Below, piece by piece: positions 22,491-31,190 of a DNA stretch of 53,947 nucleotides. A program made the translations under genes and the position numbers. The stretch covers positions 1 to 53,947 of the forward strand of contig CAJMQZ010000001.1 in NCBI GenBank assembly GCA_905215595.1, read 5' to 3'. The stretch comes from an uncultured bacterium. GTDB lineage: Bacteria; Bacillota; Clostridia; Oscillospirales; Ruminococcaceae. The stretch's first letter is position 1. Each line of letters opens with the position of its first letter. Below the pieces are notes generated by a model, which made no database searches, was not told the DNA's origin, and was given only the letters and a program-made list of their open reading frames with translations.

Positions 22491-22962
22491 GGCCGTTGGC
22501 GAATGGCTGGGTATCACTGACCGTCAGGTGCGGAACCTGCGGGATCAGGGCGTGCTGTCCGAAGTCCGGCCCGGTGTCTTTGACATGAAGGTCTGCGTCC
22601 GGCAATACCTGAACTTCAAGATCGGCAACAAAGACGATCAAGCCCGCCTTGTTGCTGCCCGTGCCGAGAGGGAGGAAACCCGCGGCAAGATCGAGAAAAT
22701 GCGGATGGAGGAAGCCCAAGGCGACCTGCACCGCACCGAGGACGTAGAACGCGCCCTGAAAACCATCTTTGCAAATTTCAAGAACCGGCTGGAAACCATC
22801 CCGACTAAGTACGCAAGTACCATGGCCCAGCTGACCGACCCGGCGGAAGCCCACGATATTCTGCAAAAAGCAGTGCAGGAAGCACTTGTGGAATTGAGTG
22901 ACCCCGAAATTGCGCTGGCAGCACCAGCGGGGGAGGAACCCGAAGATGAGCAGGAAGAATAA
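22474..22962 (+). CDS. Nu1-like terminase small subunit
   Basis: This 162-residue protein has a winged helix-turn-helix start (YTSKAVGEWLGITDRQVRNL) and the GVF strand that follows in lambda gpNu1 relatives, then a long coiled region. It would recognise the packaging site and recruit the large subunit encoded next but one. It overlaps the preceding gene by 17 bases. A GpA-type large subunit normally pairs with this kind of small subunit. Confidence 0.75.
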   Translation: MLYTSKAVGEWLGITDRQVRNLRDQGVLSEVRPGVFDMKVCVRQYLNFKIGNKDDQARLVAARAEREETRGKIEKMRMEEAQGDLHRTEDVERALKTIFANFKNRLETIPTKYASTMAQLTDPAEAHDILQKAVQEALVELSDPEIALAAPAGEEPEDEQEE

Positions 22963-23140
22963 ATGCCGGGGTTGTGTCTGGGGAACCCGGCTGAATGAGA
23001 TCCAGCAGTTCTGCCCGTTCGGCGGCTGTGTGAAGAAAGGCGGCGGCAGCAATGGCGATGATCCACCTGGAACCGCAGACTGCACAGATGTTCAGCCGAG
23101 CGCTGGGTGCGCTGAAGCCGCCCCCGAACCTGACCCTTAG
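22946..23140 (+). CDS. Small Cys-rich protein between terminase subunits
   Basis: This 64-residue protein holds CRGCVWG and FCPFGGCV, the pattern of small zinc-binding proteins often found just before GpA terminases. Its C-terminal third overlaps the start of the large subunit by 89 bases in another frame, so the end is uncertain. Confidence 0.5.
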   Translation: MSRKNKCRGCVWGTRLNEIQQFCPFGGCVKKGGGSNGDDPPGTADCTDVQPSAGCAEAAPEPDP

Positions 23141-24890
23141 CCAGTGGGCAGATAGCTACCGCCGCTTGTCGGCGGAAGCATCCGCAGCACAAGGCCGCTG
23201 GAATACGGACAATGCACCTTTCCAGCGGGAGATCATGGATGCCATCGGGGATGTCCATATCCGCAAGGTGGTAGCCATGATGTGCGCCCAGTCCGGCAAG
23301 ACCGACGGCCTGATCCTGAATACCATCGGGTACTACATGAGCTACTACCCGGCCCCTATCATGATCGTGCAGCCTACGGTGAACCTGGGCGAGAGCTTCA
23401 GCAAAGACCGTCTGGCTACCATGATCCGGGACACTCCGGTGCTTCGGGGCCTTGTGGATAACAAGAGCCGCTACTCCGGCAACACGATCATGAAAAAGAA
23501 CTTCGCCGGTGGTCAACTGACCATCGTTGGCGCAAACGCCCCGACCGATCTGCGCGGCCGCCCCATCAAGGTGCTGCTGGCGGACGAGGTGGACGCTTAC
23601 AAAGCCAGCGCCGGCAAAGAAGGCGACCCGGTCATGCTGGCCGAGCAGCGTCAAACGACCTACTGGGATTACAAGACGGTGCTGGTATCGACCCCCACCG
23701 ACAAAAACAACAGCCGCATTTTGGACGAGTTCAACGCATCCACCCAAGAGGAATGGACGGTGCCTTGCCCGAACTGCGGCTTTTATCAGCCCTTTGTTTG
23801 GGACAACATGGTATTCGATAAAGACAAGTGGCCGGAAGGCGGCGTGCAATACCGCTGCGCCGAGTGCGGCTGCCTTGACAACGAATACCGCTGGAAGAAA
23901 AACAGCCTGCAAGGAAAGTGGCACGCAGAGCACCCGGAACGGGCGGTGCGGGGCTTCCACATGAACAAGATAGGCTCGACCCTCTGCGGGTGGGACAAAA
24001 TCGTGGAGGACTTTATTGCCGCTGACCTGGATGCACAGCGCGGCGATTACGAGAAGATGCAGGTCTTTGTGAACACCGACCTGGGCTTGCCGTGGGAGGA
24101 ACCGGGCGAAGCGGTGGAGGCAAACAACCTGCTGGACCGCCGCGAGTTCTACGAGGCCGAAGTCCCGGACGGCGTAGTGTACCTGACGGCTGGTGTCGAT
24201 ACCCAGGATAACCGCTTCGAGGCCGAAGTGGTGGGCTGGGGTATCGGCAGAGAAAGCTGGGGCATCCGGTACCAACGCATCTACGGCGACCTGAAACGCG
24301 GTCAGGTGTGGGCAGACCTAGACGAGTTCCTTTCCCGTACATGGAAAAAGAAAGACGGCACGGAACTGTCCCTGCGGTCTGTCTGCATGGACAGTGGCGG
24401 CCACTTCCCGGATCAGGTCATCCGGTTTTGCAAAGAACGGGAGGAACGGCATATCTGGGCCATCAAAGGCCGCGGCGGCATGGACGTACCCTACCTGCGC
24501 AACCCCACTCAGAACAACCGCGTCAAGGGCGAACTGTTCACCTTGGGCGTTGACACCGGCAAGAACCACGTCCTTGCCCGGCTGAAAGTGCTTATCAAAG
24601 GCCCAAACTACTGCCACTTCCCGGCGGCAGAAGATGCCGGGTATGACGAAAATTATTTCAAGATGCTTACTGCGGAACACAAGGTCACACGCTGGAAGTC
24701 TGGCCGCAAAGTGGAACGGTGGGAGCTGAAGGATCCGGCGCAGAAACGTAACGAAGCATTTGACGTGCGGAACTACGCGACGGCTGCGCTGGAAATCAGC
24801 AACCCGCCCGGTCTGGAAATCCCCGGTGAGGATGCACAGCGTCCTGCACAACAGCGCCAGTACCGCAGAAGGAGATCGGGAGGTATCTAA
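23052..24890 (+). CDS. Terminase large subunit, GpA family
   Basis: This 612-residue protein has the packaging ATPase with Walker A-like CAQSGKT (about residue 80), Walker B LLADEVD and a zinc ribbon (CPNC...CAEC). After it comes the nuclease domain beginning AGVDTQDNRFE. This is the lambda gpA type, which cuts at cos-like or pac sites and pumps DNA into the prohead. It is full length and intact. An alternative ATG lies six bases downstream. Confidence 0.93.
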   Translation: MAMIHLEPQTAQMFSRALGALKPPPNLTLSQWADSYRRLSAEASAAQGRWNTDNAPFQREIMDAIGDVHIRKVVAMMCAQSGKTDGLILNTIGYYMSYYPAPIMIVQPTVNLGESFSKDRLATMIRDTPVLRGLVDNKSRYSGNTIMKKNFAGGQLTIVGANAPTDLRGRPIKVLLADEVDAYKASAGKEGDPVMLAEQRQTTYWDYKTVLVSTPTDKNNSRILDEFNASTQEEWTVPCPNCGFYQPFVWDNMVFDKDKWPEGGVQYRCAECGCLDNEYRWKKNSLQGKWHAEHPERAVRGFHMNKIGSTLCGWDKIVEDFIAADLDAQRGDYEKMQVFVNTDLGLPWEEPGEAVEANNLLDRREFYEAEVPDGVVYLTAGVDTQDNRFEAEVVGWGIGRESWGIRYQRIYGDLKRGQVWADLDEFLSRTWKKKDGTELSLRSVCMDSGGHFPDQVIRFCKEREERHIWAIKGRGGMDVPYLRNPTQNNRVKGELFTLGVDTGKNHVLARLKVLIKGPNYCHFPAAEDAGYDENYFKMLTAEHKVTRWKSGRKVERWELKDPAQKRNEAFDVRNYATAALEISNPPGLEIPGEDAQRPAQQRQYRRRRSGGI

Positions 24891-24893
24891 CCA

Positions 24894-25130
24894 ATGCCTG
24901 TTATTTCAAAAGAGACCGCCCAGCGGCACCTTGATATGTGGCTGGAAGCTGAGGCTGCCGTATCGACCGGGCAGAGCTACCAGATCGAGCAGATGGTCTT
25001 GACCCGCGCCAGCCTGAAACAGATCCGGGAAAGCATTGCTTTCTGGGAAAAGAAAGTGGCTGAAGCGGAAGCGGAGGAAAGGGGCCGGGGCAGAAACCGG
25101 ATCTACCACTTCTCTCCGCATGACGTGTAA
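24894..25130 (+). CDS. gpW-like head-tail joining protein
   Basis: This 78-residue protein has two helices joined by a short hairpin (ETAQRHLDMWLEAEAAVSTG; SLKQIRESIAFWEKKVAEAE), the size, layout and gene position of lambda gpW between terminase and portal. It would plug the portal after packaging. Confidence 0.75.
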   Translation: MPVISKETAQRHLDMWLEAEAAVSTGQSYQIEQMVLTRASLKQIRESIAFWEKKVAEAEAEERGRGRNRIYHFSPHDV

Positions 25131-25144
25131 GGAAGGTGGAGCAC

Positions 25145-26743
25145 ATGGCGAATTTCCTTGATAAGGCCATTGCGGCAATCTCCCCCGAAAAGGGGTATCG
25201 CCGCGCTGTGGCCCGCACGGCGCTGTCTGTCATAAACAACGGTACCGGCTACGGAAACTATGGAGCTTCCCACACATCCCGCTCTATGCGGAGCTGGCAC
25301 GTTGGCGGCGGCAGTGCAAAAGAGGACATCGAGGACAATCTGGAAACACTGCGCAAGCGGAGCCGGGATGCTTACATGGGTATCCCACTGGCAGCCGGCG
25401 CAATCAAGACCCTGCGCACTAATGTGGTGGGGAGCGGCCTTGTGCCGACACCCCAGGTCGATGCGGACTATCTGCACCTGACCGAGGAACAGGCTGACCA
25501 TTTGCAGGCGGAAATTTCCCGCGAGTTCAGCTTGTGGGCGGATAGTGCGGCCTGCGATGCAAGCGGCATGGATAACTTCTGGCGGCTGCAAACACTGGCA
25601 TTCACCAGCTTCCTGATGAACGGTGACGTATTTGCAGCAGTGCAGTTCAAAGAACGTGGGAACTGGCCGTATGCCTTGCAGCTCCGGTTGATCGAGGCTG
25701 ACCAGGTGTGCAGTCCTGACCGCACAGACAGAATGAATCCCTGCAAGGTGGACGGTATCAATGTGCACCAGATCGTTCAGGGCGTGGAAACGGACAAAGA
25801 CGGCGCAGTCATTGCCTACTGGGTAGCCAGCAGGCACCCGCTGGCCTATGATAATCCGCTGCCCCTGACATGGACGCGGGTAGAAGCCCGCGACAAAGAA
25901 ACGGGAGAACCGAACATCCTGTGTGTCACCCAGAGGGAACGTGCCGGGCAGCGGCGCGGCGTTCCCCTGCTGGCACCGGTACTGCCCACGATGAAGCAGA
26001 TGGGCAGATATACGGATGCAGAGTTGGCCGCGGCCATCGTGGCATCATCTATCACGCTGTTTATCAAGCATGATAACCCGGTCAGCGGAGCACCGTTTGG
26101 TGAGGATCCGTCCGACAAGGCGGAGGACCCGAACACTCCGCCTGATGAACTGGCAATCAACCTTGCGCCGTCTGCGGTGTTTGACCTTGCGCCCGGCGAA
26201 ACACCGGACACGTTTGACCCGAAACATCCGACCACGACATATGACGGCTTTATGTCAGCTATGTCCAACCAGGTGGCGACGGGTATTGAAGTGCCCAGCG
26301 AGGTGCTTTATAAGAAGTTCAGCTCCAACTACTCCGCAAGCCGCGGTTCTCTGAACGAGTTTTGGAGAACGTGCGATGTGATGCGGGACAGCTTTGCAGC
26401 GGACTTCTGCCAGCCGACATACGAAAAGTGGTTTGCCGAAGCGGTAGCCCGTGGACGTATCAATGCGCCGGGCTTCTTCGATGACCCGGCTGTTGCAAAA
26501 GCCTATATGGCCTGTAACTGGAACGGCCCGGCACGCACCAATCTGGATGCGAAGAAAGAAATCGAGGCGGCTATCCTGCGTATGGAACAGGGCATTTCCA
26601 CTGCCGAACAGGAAACGGCACAGATGACCGGCGGAAGCTGGCGGGCCAATATGCGGCAGCGCAAAAGTGAAATGGAAAAAATGAAGGAGGTAGGTTGCAA
26701 TGGGCAAAGCCAATTCCCAGACGAACCCCAAGTCAACGAATAA
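25145..26743 (+). CDS. Portal protein, lambda family
   Basis: This 532-residue protein has the family start MANFLDKAIAAISPEKGYRR, then the AYMGIPLAAGAIKTLRTNVVG region and the C-terminal stalk segment. It forms the dodecameric ring through which DNA enters. ATG 25145 follows GGAAGGTGG; an upstream GTG is less likely. It overlaps the protease gene by 44 bases, a common head-gene coupling. Confidence 0.9.
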   Translation: MANFLDKAIAAISPEKGYRRAVARTALSVINNGTGYGNYGASHTSRSMRSWHVGGGSAKEDIEDNLETLRKRSRDAYMGIPLAAGAIKTLRTNVVGSGLVPTPQVDADYLHLTEEQADHLQAEISREFSLWADSAACDASGMDNFWRLQTLAFTSFLMNGDVFAAVQFKERGNWPYALQLRLIEADQVCSPDRTDRMNPCKVDGINVHQIVQGVETDKDGAVIAYWVASRHPLAYDNPLPLTWTRVEARDKETGEPNILCVTQRERAGQRRGVPLLAPVLPTMKQMGRYTDAELAAAIVASSITLFIKHDNPVSGAPFGEDPSDKAEDPNTPPDELAINLAPSAVFDLAPGETPDTFDPKHPTTTYDGFMSAMSNQVATGIEVPSEVLYKKFSSNYSASRGSLNEFWRTCDVMRDSFAADFCQPTYEKWFAEAVARGRINAPGFFDDPAVAKAYMACNWNGPARTNLDAKKEIEAAILRMEQGISTAEQETAQMTGGSWRANMRQRKSEMEKMKEVGCNGQSQFPDEPQVNE

Positions 26744-27857
26744 TAAGTTCTGGCAGTTCCGCAATCTGGCCGACGATGACCAGAAAGCGGAACTGCTGCT
26801 TTATGGCGATATTTCTGAGCGCAGCTGGTGGGAGGACGCAGCGACCCCGAAACGGTTTGCGGACGACCTTGCCGCCCTGGGCGATGTGAAAGAAATCACC
26901 GTATACATCAACTCCGGCGGTGGTGACGTTTTTGCGGCCCAGGCCATTGGCAATATGCTGGAACGCAATGCCGCTACCGTGACCGCCCACATTGACGGGC
27001 TGTGCGCAAGCGCCGCCACCATCGTTGCCTGCCATGCGGACAAAGTTGTGGCAGCGGCAGACGGCAGCTACATGGTTCATCCGGTCAGCATGGGCGTTTG
27101 CGACTACCTGACCGCAGAGGACATGAAGAACTGTCTGAAAGCACTTGAAACCATCCGCAGCAGCATCATTACTCTGTACGCCAAGAAGTCCGGTAAAACT
27201 GAGGATGAATGCGCCAAGTGGATGGATGAAACAAACTGGTGGACGGCAACGGAAGCCCAAGAAAAAGGCTTCGTAGACGAGGTGGATGACGATGCAGAAG
27301 ATTCCGTTGTGGAGAATCGCAATGGTGTTCTGTTCGTCAACAGCATCAGCATGAACACCCCGTTCAACGAAGCACCCAATTTTGTCAGAAGTCGGGTTAC
27401 GGAAAAACCTGTGAACCGACCTGAAAATATGAACCCGGCGGAAAAGCCGGAACGCAATGACCATGGGGAGGTAAAAGACATGGACATCAAGACCACGGAT
27501 GATCTCCGCAAGGCGTACCCGGATCTGGTAGCCAGCATCGAGAACGAGGCCACCACTGCCGAGCGCACCCGCATTCAGGAGATCGAGAACGCAACTCTGC
27601 CCGGTGCAGAGGATCAGGCCAACGAGGCAAAGTTTACGAAGCCCGTTGATTCTGCATCCTTTGCAAAGGCTGTCATTGCCAGCATGAAGGCAAAACAGCA
27701 GGAGCAGAGCAAGAAATATCTGAAGAATGCAAAGGAAGCTGCGGAAAACTCCAACGCCAACAGCATCGACAACACGCCGCCCGCAAACCCTGAAGCCGAG
27801 GATGAGGAAAGTAAGGCATTCATGAATGCAATCCGCAAGGCTAACGGCGTGAAGTAA
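26700..27857 (+). CDS. ClpP-like head maturation protease with C-terminal scaffold
   Basis: This 385-residue protein has residues 1-200 as a ClpP-fold protease: the glycine loop INSGGGDVFAAQ, catalytic Ser in CASAATIV and His in MVHPVSMG. The C-terminal third is charged, helical and scaffold-like. As in lambda gpC, the protease is fused to the scaffold, which is also made alone from an internal start at 27480. Confidence 0.88.
   Translation: MGKANSQTNPKSTNNKFWQFRNLADDDQKAELLLYGDISERSWWEDAATPKRFADDLAALGDVKEITVYINSGGGDVFAAQAIGNMLERNAATVTAHIDGLCASAATIVACHADKVVAAADGSYMVHPVSMGVCDYLTAEDMKNCLKALETIRSSIITLYAKKSGKTEDECAKWMDETNWWTATEAQEKGFVDEVDDDAEDSVVENRNGVLFVNSISMNTPFNEAPNFVRSRVTEKPVNRPENMNPAEKPERNDHGEVKDMDIKTTDDLRKAYPDLVASIENEATTAERTRIQEIENATLPGAEDQANEAKFTKPVDSASFAKAVIASMKAKQQEQSKKYLKNAKEAAENSNANSIDNTPPANPEAEDEESKAFMNAIRKANGVK
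27480..27857 (+). CDS. Nested scaffold protein from internal start
   Basis: An in-frame ATG at 27480 follows GGGGAGG at the ideal spacing and would give 125 residues (MDIKTTDDLRKAYPDL...) identical to the protease C-terminus. This parallels lambda Nu3 inside gene C. The strong ribosome site in mid-gene is the evidence. Confidence 0.7.
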   Translation: MDIKTTDDLRKAYPDLVASIENEATTAERTRIQEIENATLPGAEDQANEAKFTKPVDSASFAKAVIASMKAKQQEQSKKYLKNAKEAAENSNANSIDNTPPANPEAEDEESKAFMNAIRKANGVK

Positions 27858-27870
27858 GGAGGACGGAACT

Positions 27871-28221
27871 ATGAGCATGGATCTTGCAAGAAAAGATTTC
27901 AGCACGGCCCCGGAATATTTCATTGCCGGAACCGACATCGGCATCGCAAAGGCCACCAAGACGGCCAGTGCGGCGGTCGAGGCGCACACCCCTGTTCTGA
28001 TCGAGGGCGGCAAAGTGAAGCCGGTTGCAGATGCAGCCGGTGCAGGTCAGGCGGTTCTTACCGGCCTGTATGGTATTACCGCTGACAGTGCAGAGGCAGA
28101 CAAAGAAGTGCCGATTTATCTGACCGGTGAGTTTTTCGCTGCTGGCCTTGTGCTGCCGAAGAACGTGAGCGTAGACGACGTTGAAGTTCCTCTGCGCAAT
28201 CTCGGCATTTTCCTGAAGTAA
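27871..28221 (+). CDS. Head decoration protein, gpD family
   Basis: This 116-residue protein has the lambda gpD-type pattern: YFIAGTDIGIA, TPVLIEGGKVKPV, TGLYGITAD, then a strand-rich end. It trims the outside of the capsid as trimers. It sits between the protease-scaffold and capsid genes, exactly as in lambda. Confidence 0.88.
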   Translation: MSMDLARKDFSTAPEYFIAGTDIGIAKATKTASAAVEAHTPVLIEGGKVKPVADAAGAGQAVLTGLYGITADSAEADKEVPIYLTGEFFAAGLVLPKNVSVDDVEVPLRNLGIFLK

Positions 28222-28235
28222 GGAGGACAACATTT

Positions 28236-29273
28236 ATGGCTAATGAAGTAAGCATTTATGAGCCTCGGCACCTGATCGAGGTTGTTCGCACCACCCCGCC
28301 GATCCGCACGTTTCTGCGGGATCGCTTTTTCTCCAACGTGAAAACCTTCCCGACCCGCCGCGTTGACATTGATATTGTCAAGGGCAATCGCAAGATGGCT
28401 GCATTCATCCATCCGCTGGTTGGCGGCGAGATCGTGCAGAGCGAGGGCTACGAGACCAAATCCTATGCACCGCCCCTTATCAACCCGGCGACCATCAGCA
28501 CGGCAGACCAGTACATGGAACGCCTGCCCGGTGAAGATCTGTTCTCTGGCCGCACCCCGGCAGACCGTGCAGCAGAAAAGCTGATTGAGGAATACAACCA
28601 GCTGAACGACATGACCACCCGCCGCGAAGAGTGGATGGCCGCACAGGTGCTTACCACCGGCAAGCTGAAGGTCAAGGGCAAGGGCGTGGATGAAGTCATC
28701 GACTTCGGCTTTGGCAACAAGATCACTCTTGAAGGCACGAAGCAGTGGGGCAAGTCCGCCGCTGACCCCTGGGGCAATCTGCGCGACTGGAAGCAGCTGG
28801 TGAGCCGTAACGGCTTTGCCAACGCAGATATGGTCGTCATGGGCAAGGTTGCAGCCGACAATTTCATGGCTGACGGTAAGATTCTGGAACTGATGGACAA
28901 GCGCCGCTTCGACATCGGTTCCATGGCACCCAAAGAGCTGGAAGGTGGCCTGACCTATTACGGCCACATGAACCTGCCCGGTGTGGACGTTTACGGCTAC
29001 GACGAAGTTTATCTGGATGACGCGACCGGCGAGACCAAGCCGCTGATTCCCGATAACATGGTGCTGATGATCCCCAGCAACGCAAACTTCATGCGTGCCT
29101 ACGGCCTGTGCAACTATCTGGATGATGGCGGCAACTGGCACAGCTTTGAGGGCGACCGTCTGCTGCGCACCTATGTGGAGCATCGTCCCGACCGTCGCTT
29201 CATTGAGCTTCAGAGCCACCCGCTGCTGATCCCTGATAAGGTAGATTCCTGGCTGGTAGCTGAGGTTTGCTGA
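28236..29273 (+). CDS. Major capsid protein, gpE family
   Basis: This 345-residue protein resembles lambda gpE: IYEPRHLIEVVRTTPPIRTFLRDRFF at the start (read in two parts), FIHPLVGGEIV, and a C-terminal VEHRPDRRFIELQSHPLLIP. It forms the icosahedral shell. GGAGG precedes it, and high expression is expected. Confidence 0.92.
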   Translation: MANEVSIYEPRHLIEVVRTTPPIRTFLRDRFFSNVKTFPTRRVDIDIVKGNRKMAAFIHPLVGGEIVQSEGYETKSYAPPLINPATISTADQYMERLPGEDLFSGRTPADRAAEKLIEEYNQLNDMTTRREEWMAAQVLTTGKLKVKGKGVDEVIDFGFGNKITLEGTKQWGKSAADPWGNLRDWKQLVSRNGFANADMVVMGKVAADNFMADGKILELMDKRRFDIGSMAPKELEGGLTYYGHMNLPGVDVYGYDEVYLDDATGETKPLIPDNMVLMIPSNANFMRAYGLCNYLDDGGNWHSFEGDRLLRTYVEHRPDRRFIELQSHPLLIPDKVDSWLVAEVC

Positions 29274-29274
29274 T

Positions 29275-29664
29275 ATGCTGGACGTTGACCAGAATTACGG
29301 CGAACCGGACACCCCGAAGCCGCTCCCTACGTTCAAAGACTATGTGGCGCAGGATGTGGAAACGGTGTTCTTCAACCTGAGCGAGTTTGCAGAAGAACGC
29401 TACATAGATGATAAGCAGATGCTCTGCATTACCCAGCACCCCGGCGTAAATGAACGTGCGGCGCACTGGGAGGGCGGAGCAAAACAGTCCTTTGACCAGG
29501 GAATGTATAAGGCCGATCTGCTGCTGTTCGTGAAACAGAAAGACTACGGCCCGATGCCAAAGAACGGTAAGCAGATCACACTGGATAAGAAGCGGGACTA
29601 CAAAATCAAGTCCTGCTCCCTGAAGGCGGGAGTTTACCGGATGGAATTGGAAAGGGTGAGGTAA
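29275..29664 (+). CDS. Head-tail connector-like protein
   Basis: This 129-residue protein begins two bases after the capsid gene. It is strand-rich, with DVETVFFNLSEFAEERYIDD and a basic end. Gene order places it with head completion or stopper proteins such as lambda gpFII-like factors. The assignment rests mainly on position. Confidence 0.65.
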   Translation: MLDVDQNYGEPDTPKPLPTFKDYVAQDVETVFFNLSEFAEERYIDDKQMLCITQHPGVNERAAHWEGGAKQSFDQGMYKADLLLFVKQKDYGPMPKNGKQITLDKKRDYKIKSCSLKAGVYRMELERVR

Positions 29665-29665
29665 G

Positions 29666-30370
29666 GTGGCATACTTCCATACCAACTACGACGCTTCCAC
29701 CATGACGGTTTCTGTCAATGACGAAGAAGTGTCCCGTGCCCTTGGCGTGTTGTCGAACAAGACCCCGGCAGCGCTGAAGGTGGCGGTCAACACCACGGCC
29801 AGACAGACGCGAAAGCTGATGCTGACCGAGGTTAAGAACCGTTATGACCTCAACGCGGCTGGCAGGCGTATGATCGAAGATCTGCGTCAGCGGCAGAGAG
29901 CGACCAACCGCCACCCGACGGCTATCCTTGCCATCATGAAGAACGACCCCGGCGCATTCCGGGCAGACCTGGGCTATTTCAGAACCAGCCCCACAAAGCC
30001 CTTCATGGGTCCGTCTGTTCGCAATGCGCCGCCTGTTTTTCAGGCACACGTTCTGAAAGGCAGTCCGATGATCGGTCTGAGCGGAACCGGCGAAAGGAGC
30101 AAGGGCTTCCTGGTTCAGTTTAAGTCGAAGCACATCGGTATGGTACAGCGCCAGTTGGGCGTGCCAGCTGACAAAGACTATACCGAGAGTGGAAAAGAAC
30201 GCTGGAAGCCGAACGAAAAGCTGGTCACGATGTCCAGCCCTTCCGGCTCTGCGATGCACCACACGGTGTGGGAAATGCAGGAAACGACCGTGGAACAGAT
30301 GCTTCAGGACAACACCGAACGACGAATCCGGCAGCTGATCGCCAATGCAAAGCGAAAGGGTGTAATCTGA
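29666..30370 (+). CDS. Minor tail protein Z-like
   Basis: This 234-residue protein with a GTG start matches the gpZ-type layout: VSRALGVLSNKTPAALKVAV, TARQTRKLMLTEV and a long Arg-rich region with FMGPSVRNAPPVF. Such proteins act at the head-tail neck. The spacing to both neighbours is one base or less. Confidence 0.7.
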   Translation: MAYFHTNYDASTMTVSVNDEEVSRALGVLSNKTPAALKVAVNTTARQTRKLMLTEVKNRYDLNAAGRRMIEDLRQRQRATNRHPTAILAIMKNDPGAFRADLGYFRTSPTKPFMGPSVRNAPPVFQAHVLKGSPMIGLSGTGERSKGFLVQFKSKHIGMVQRQLGVPADKDYTESGKERWKPNEKLVTMSSPSGSAMHHTVWEMQETTVEQMLQDNTERRIRQLIANAKRKGVI

Positions 30371-30371
30371 T

Positions 30372-30878
30372 ATGGCCGAAAAGATCACCGGGTATACCAG
30401 CGAAATGTGCCAGCAAGCCATGATGGACGAGCTGGAAGAACTGTTCCGGGACATGAAGTTTACCGGACAGGAGGGAGAAAAGCCCCTCAAGATTTATAAG
30501 CAGTTTTTGCCGACACAGACGGACAACGATGATGACATTGACACAAACGATGCCATGTACCCCTGCATCATCGTAATCGAATCGAGCGGCGAGGTCGATA
30601 ATGACCATGATCCGCAGCTGGTTCTCATGCAGCTGGTTATTTGCAGCTATGACCGTGGAATTGATCGGCAGGGGTATGTGGAGACCGTAAACATCAAAGA
30701 AACGATTATGCAGCACTTCAAGCGCAAGCCGGTTTTCGGCGGGGCATTTGAGGTGGGCTATCCCAGAAAGTGGGAACTTTCGGACGATGACATGGATCAC
30801 TACTACTGGGGAATTGTGAATCTGATCTGCAAGACCCCGAACGCACTGAAAAATGAAGAAGTGGAGGCGTTGATTTAA
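30372..30878 (+). CDS. Tail terminator-like protein
   Basis: This 168-residue protein has an acidic N-terminus and a beta-rich core (YPCIIVIESSGEVDN...LVLMQLVICSYDRG). Size, position before the sheath gene and strand pattern fit a tail terminator that caps the tube. No sequence motif is diagnostic. Confidence 0.6.
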   Translation: MAEKITGYTSEMCQQAMMDELEELFRDMKFTGQEGEKPLKIYKQFLPTQTDNDDDIDTNDAMYPCIIVIESSGEVDNDHDPQLVLMQLVICSYDRGIDRQGYVETVNIKETIMQHFKRKPVFGGAFEVGYPRKWELSDDDMDHYYWGIVNLICKTPNALKNEEVEALI

Positions 30879-30879
30879 T

Positions 30880-31176
30880 ATGGGCACTGAAAAGAAAGCA
30901 GCGGCAGAAGTTCAGGAAAATCAGCCTGAACAGACCGTAGCGCAGGTGCAGGTTCCCGTGGCATATTGCGGCCCGACCATCAAGGGCATCGCACCGCAGT
31001 ACACGGTTTTCGTGGACGGCCTGCCCGACAAGCTGAAAGAAAAAGTGGAACAGGTGCCGCTTCTGAAAGCACTGATCGTTCCGCTGGACAAACTCGCTGA
31101 AATGCGGGTGAAACTGGAACAGGACGGCACCAGAGAAAATATTCTCTGCAACAAGGCTGCTGCCCTGATGAAGTAA
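30880..31176 (+). CDS. Small protein upstream of sheath
   Basis: This 98-residue protein has a charged, Gln-rich start, then a compact part with YTVFVDGLPDKLKEKVEQV. Its place just before the sheath recalls the small DUF2635-type proteins of contractile-tail phages, but the sequence does not let me confirm it. Confidence 0.55.
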   Translation: MGTEKKAAAEVQENQPEQTVAQVQVPVAYCGPTIKGIAPQYTVFVDGLPDKLKEKVEQVPLLKALIVPLDKLAEMRVKLEQDGTRENILCNKAAALMK

Positions 31177-31190
31177 GGAGGATATGACAG

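Noticed and set aside
22638..24275. Minus-strand open frame of 545 codons opposite the terminase
   Set aside because: The plus-strand terminase has clear ATPase and zinc motifs; the antisense frame has none.
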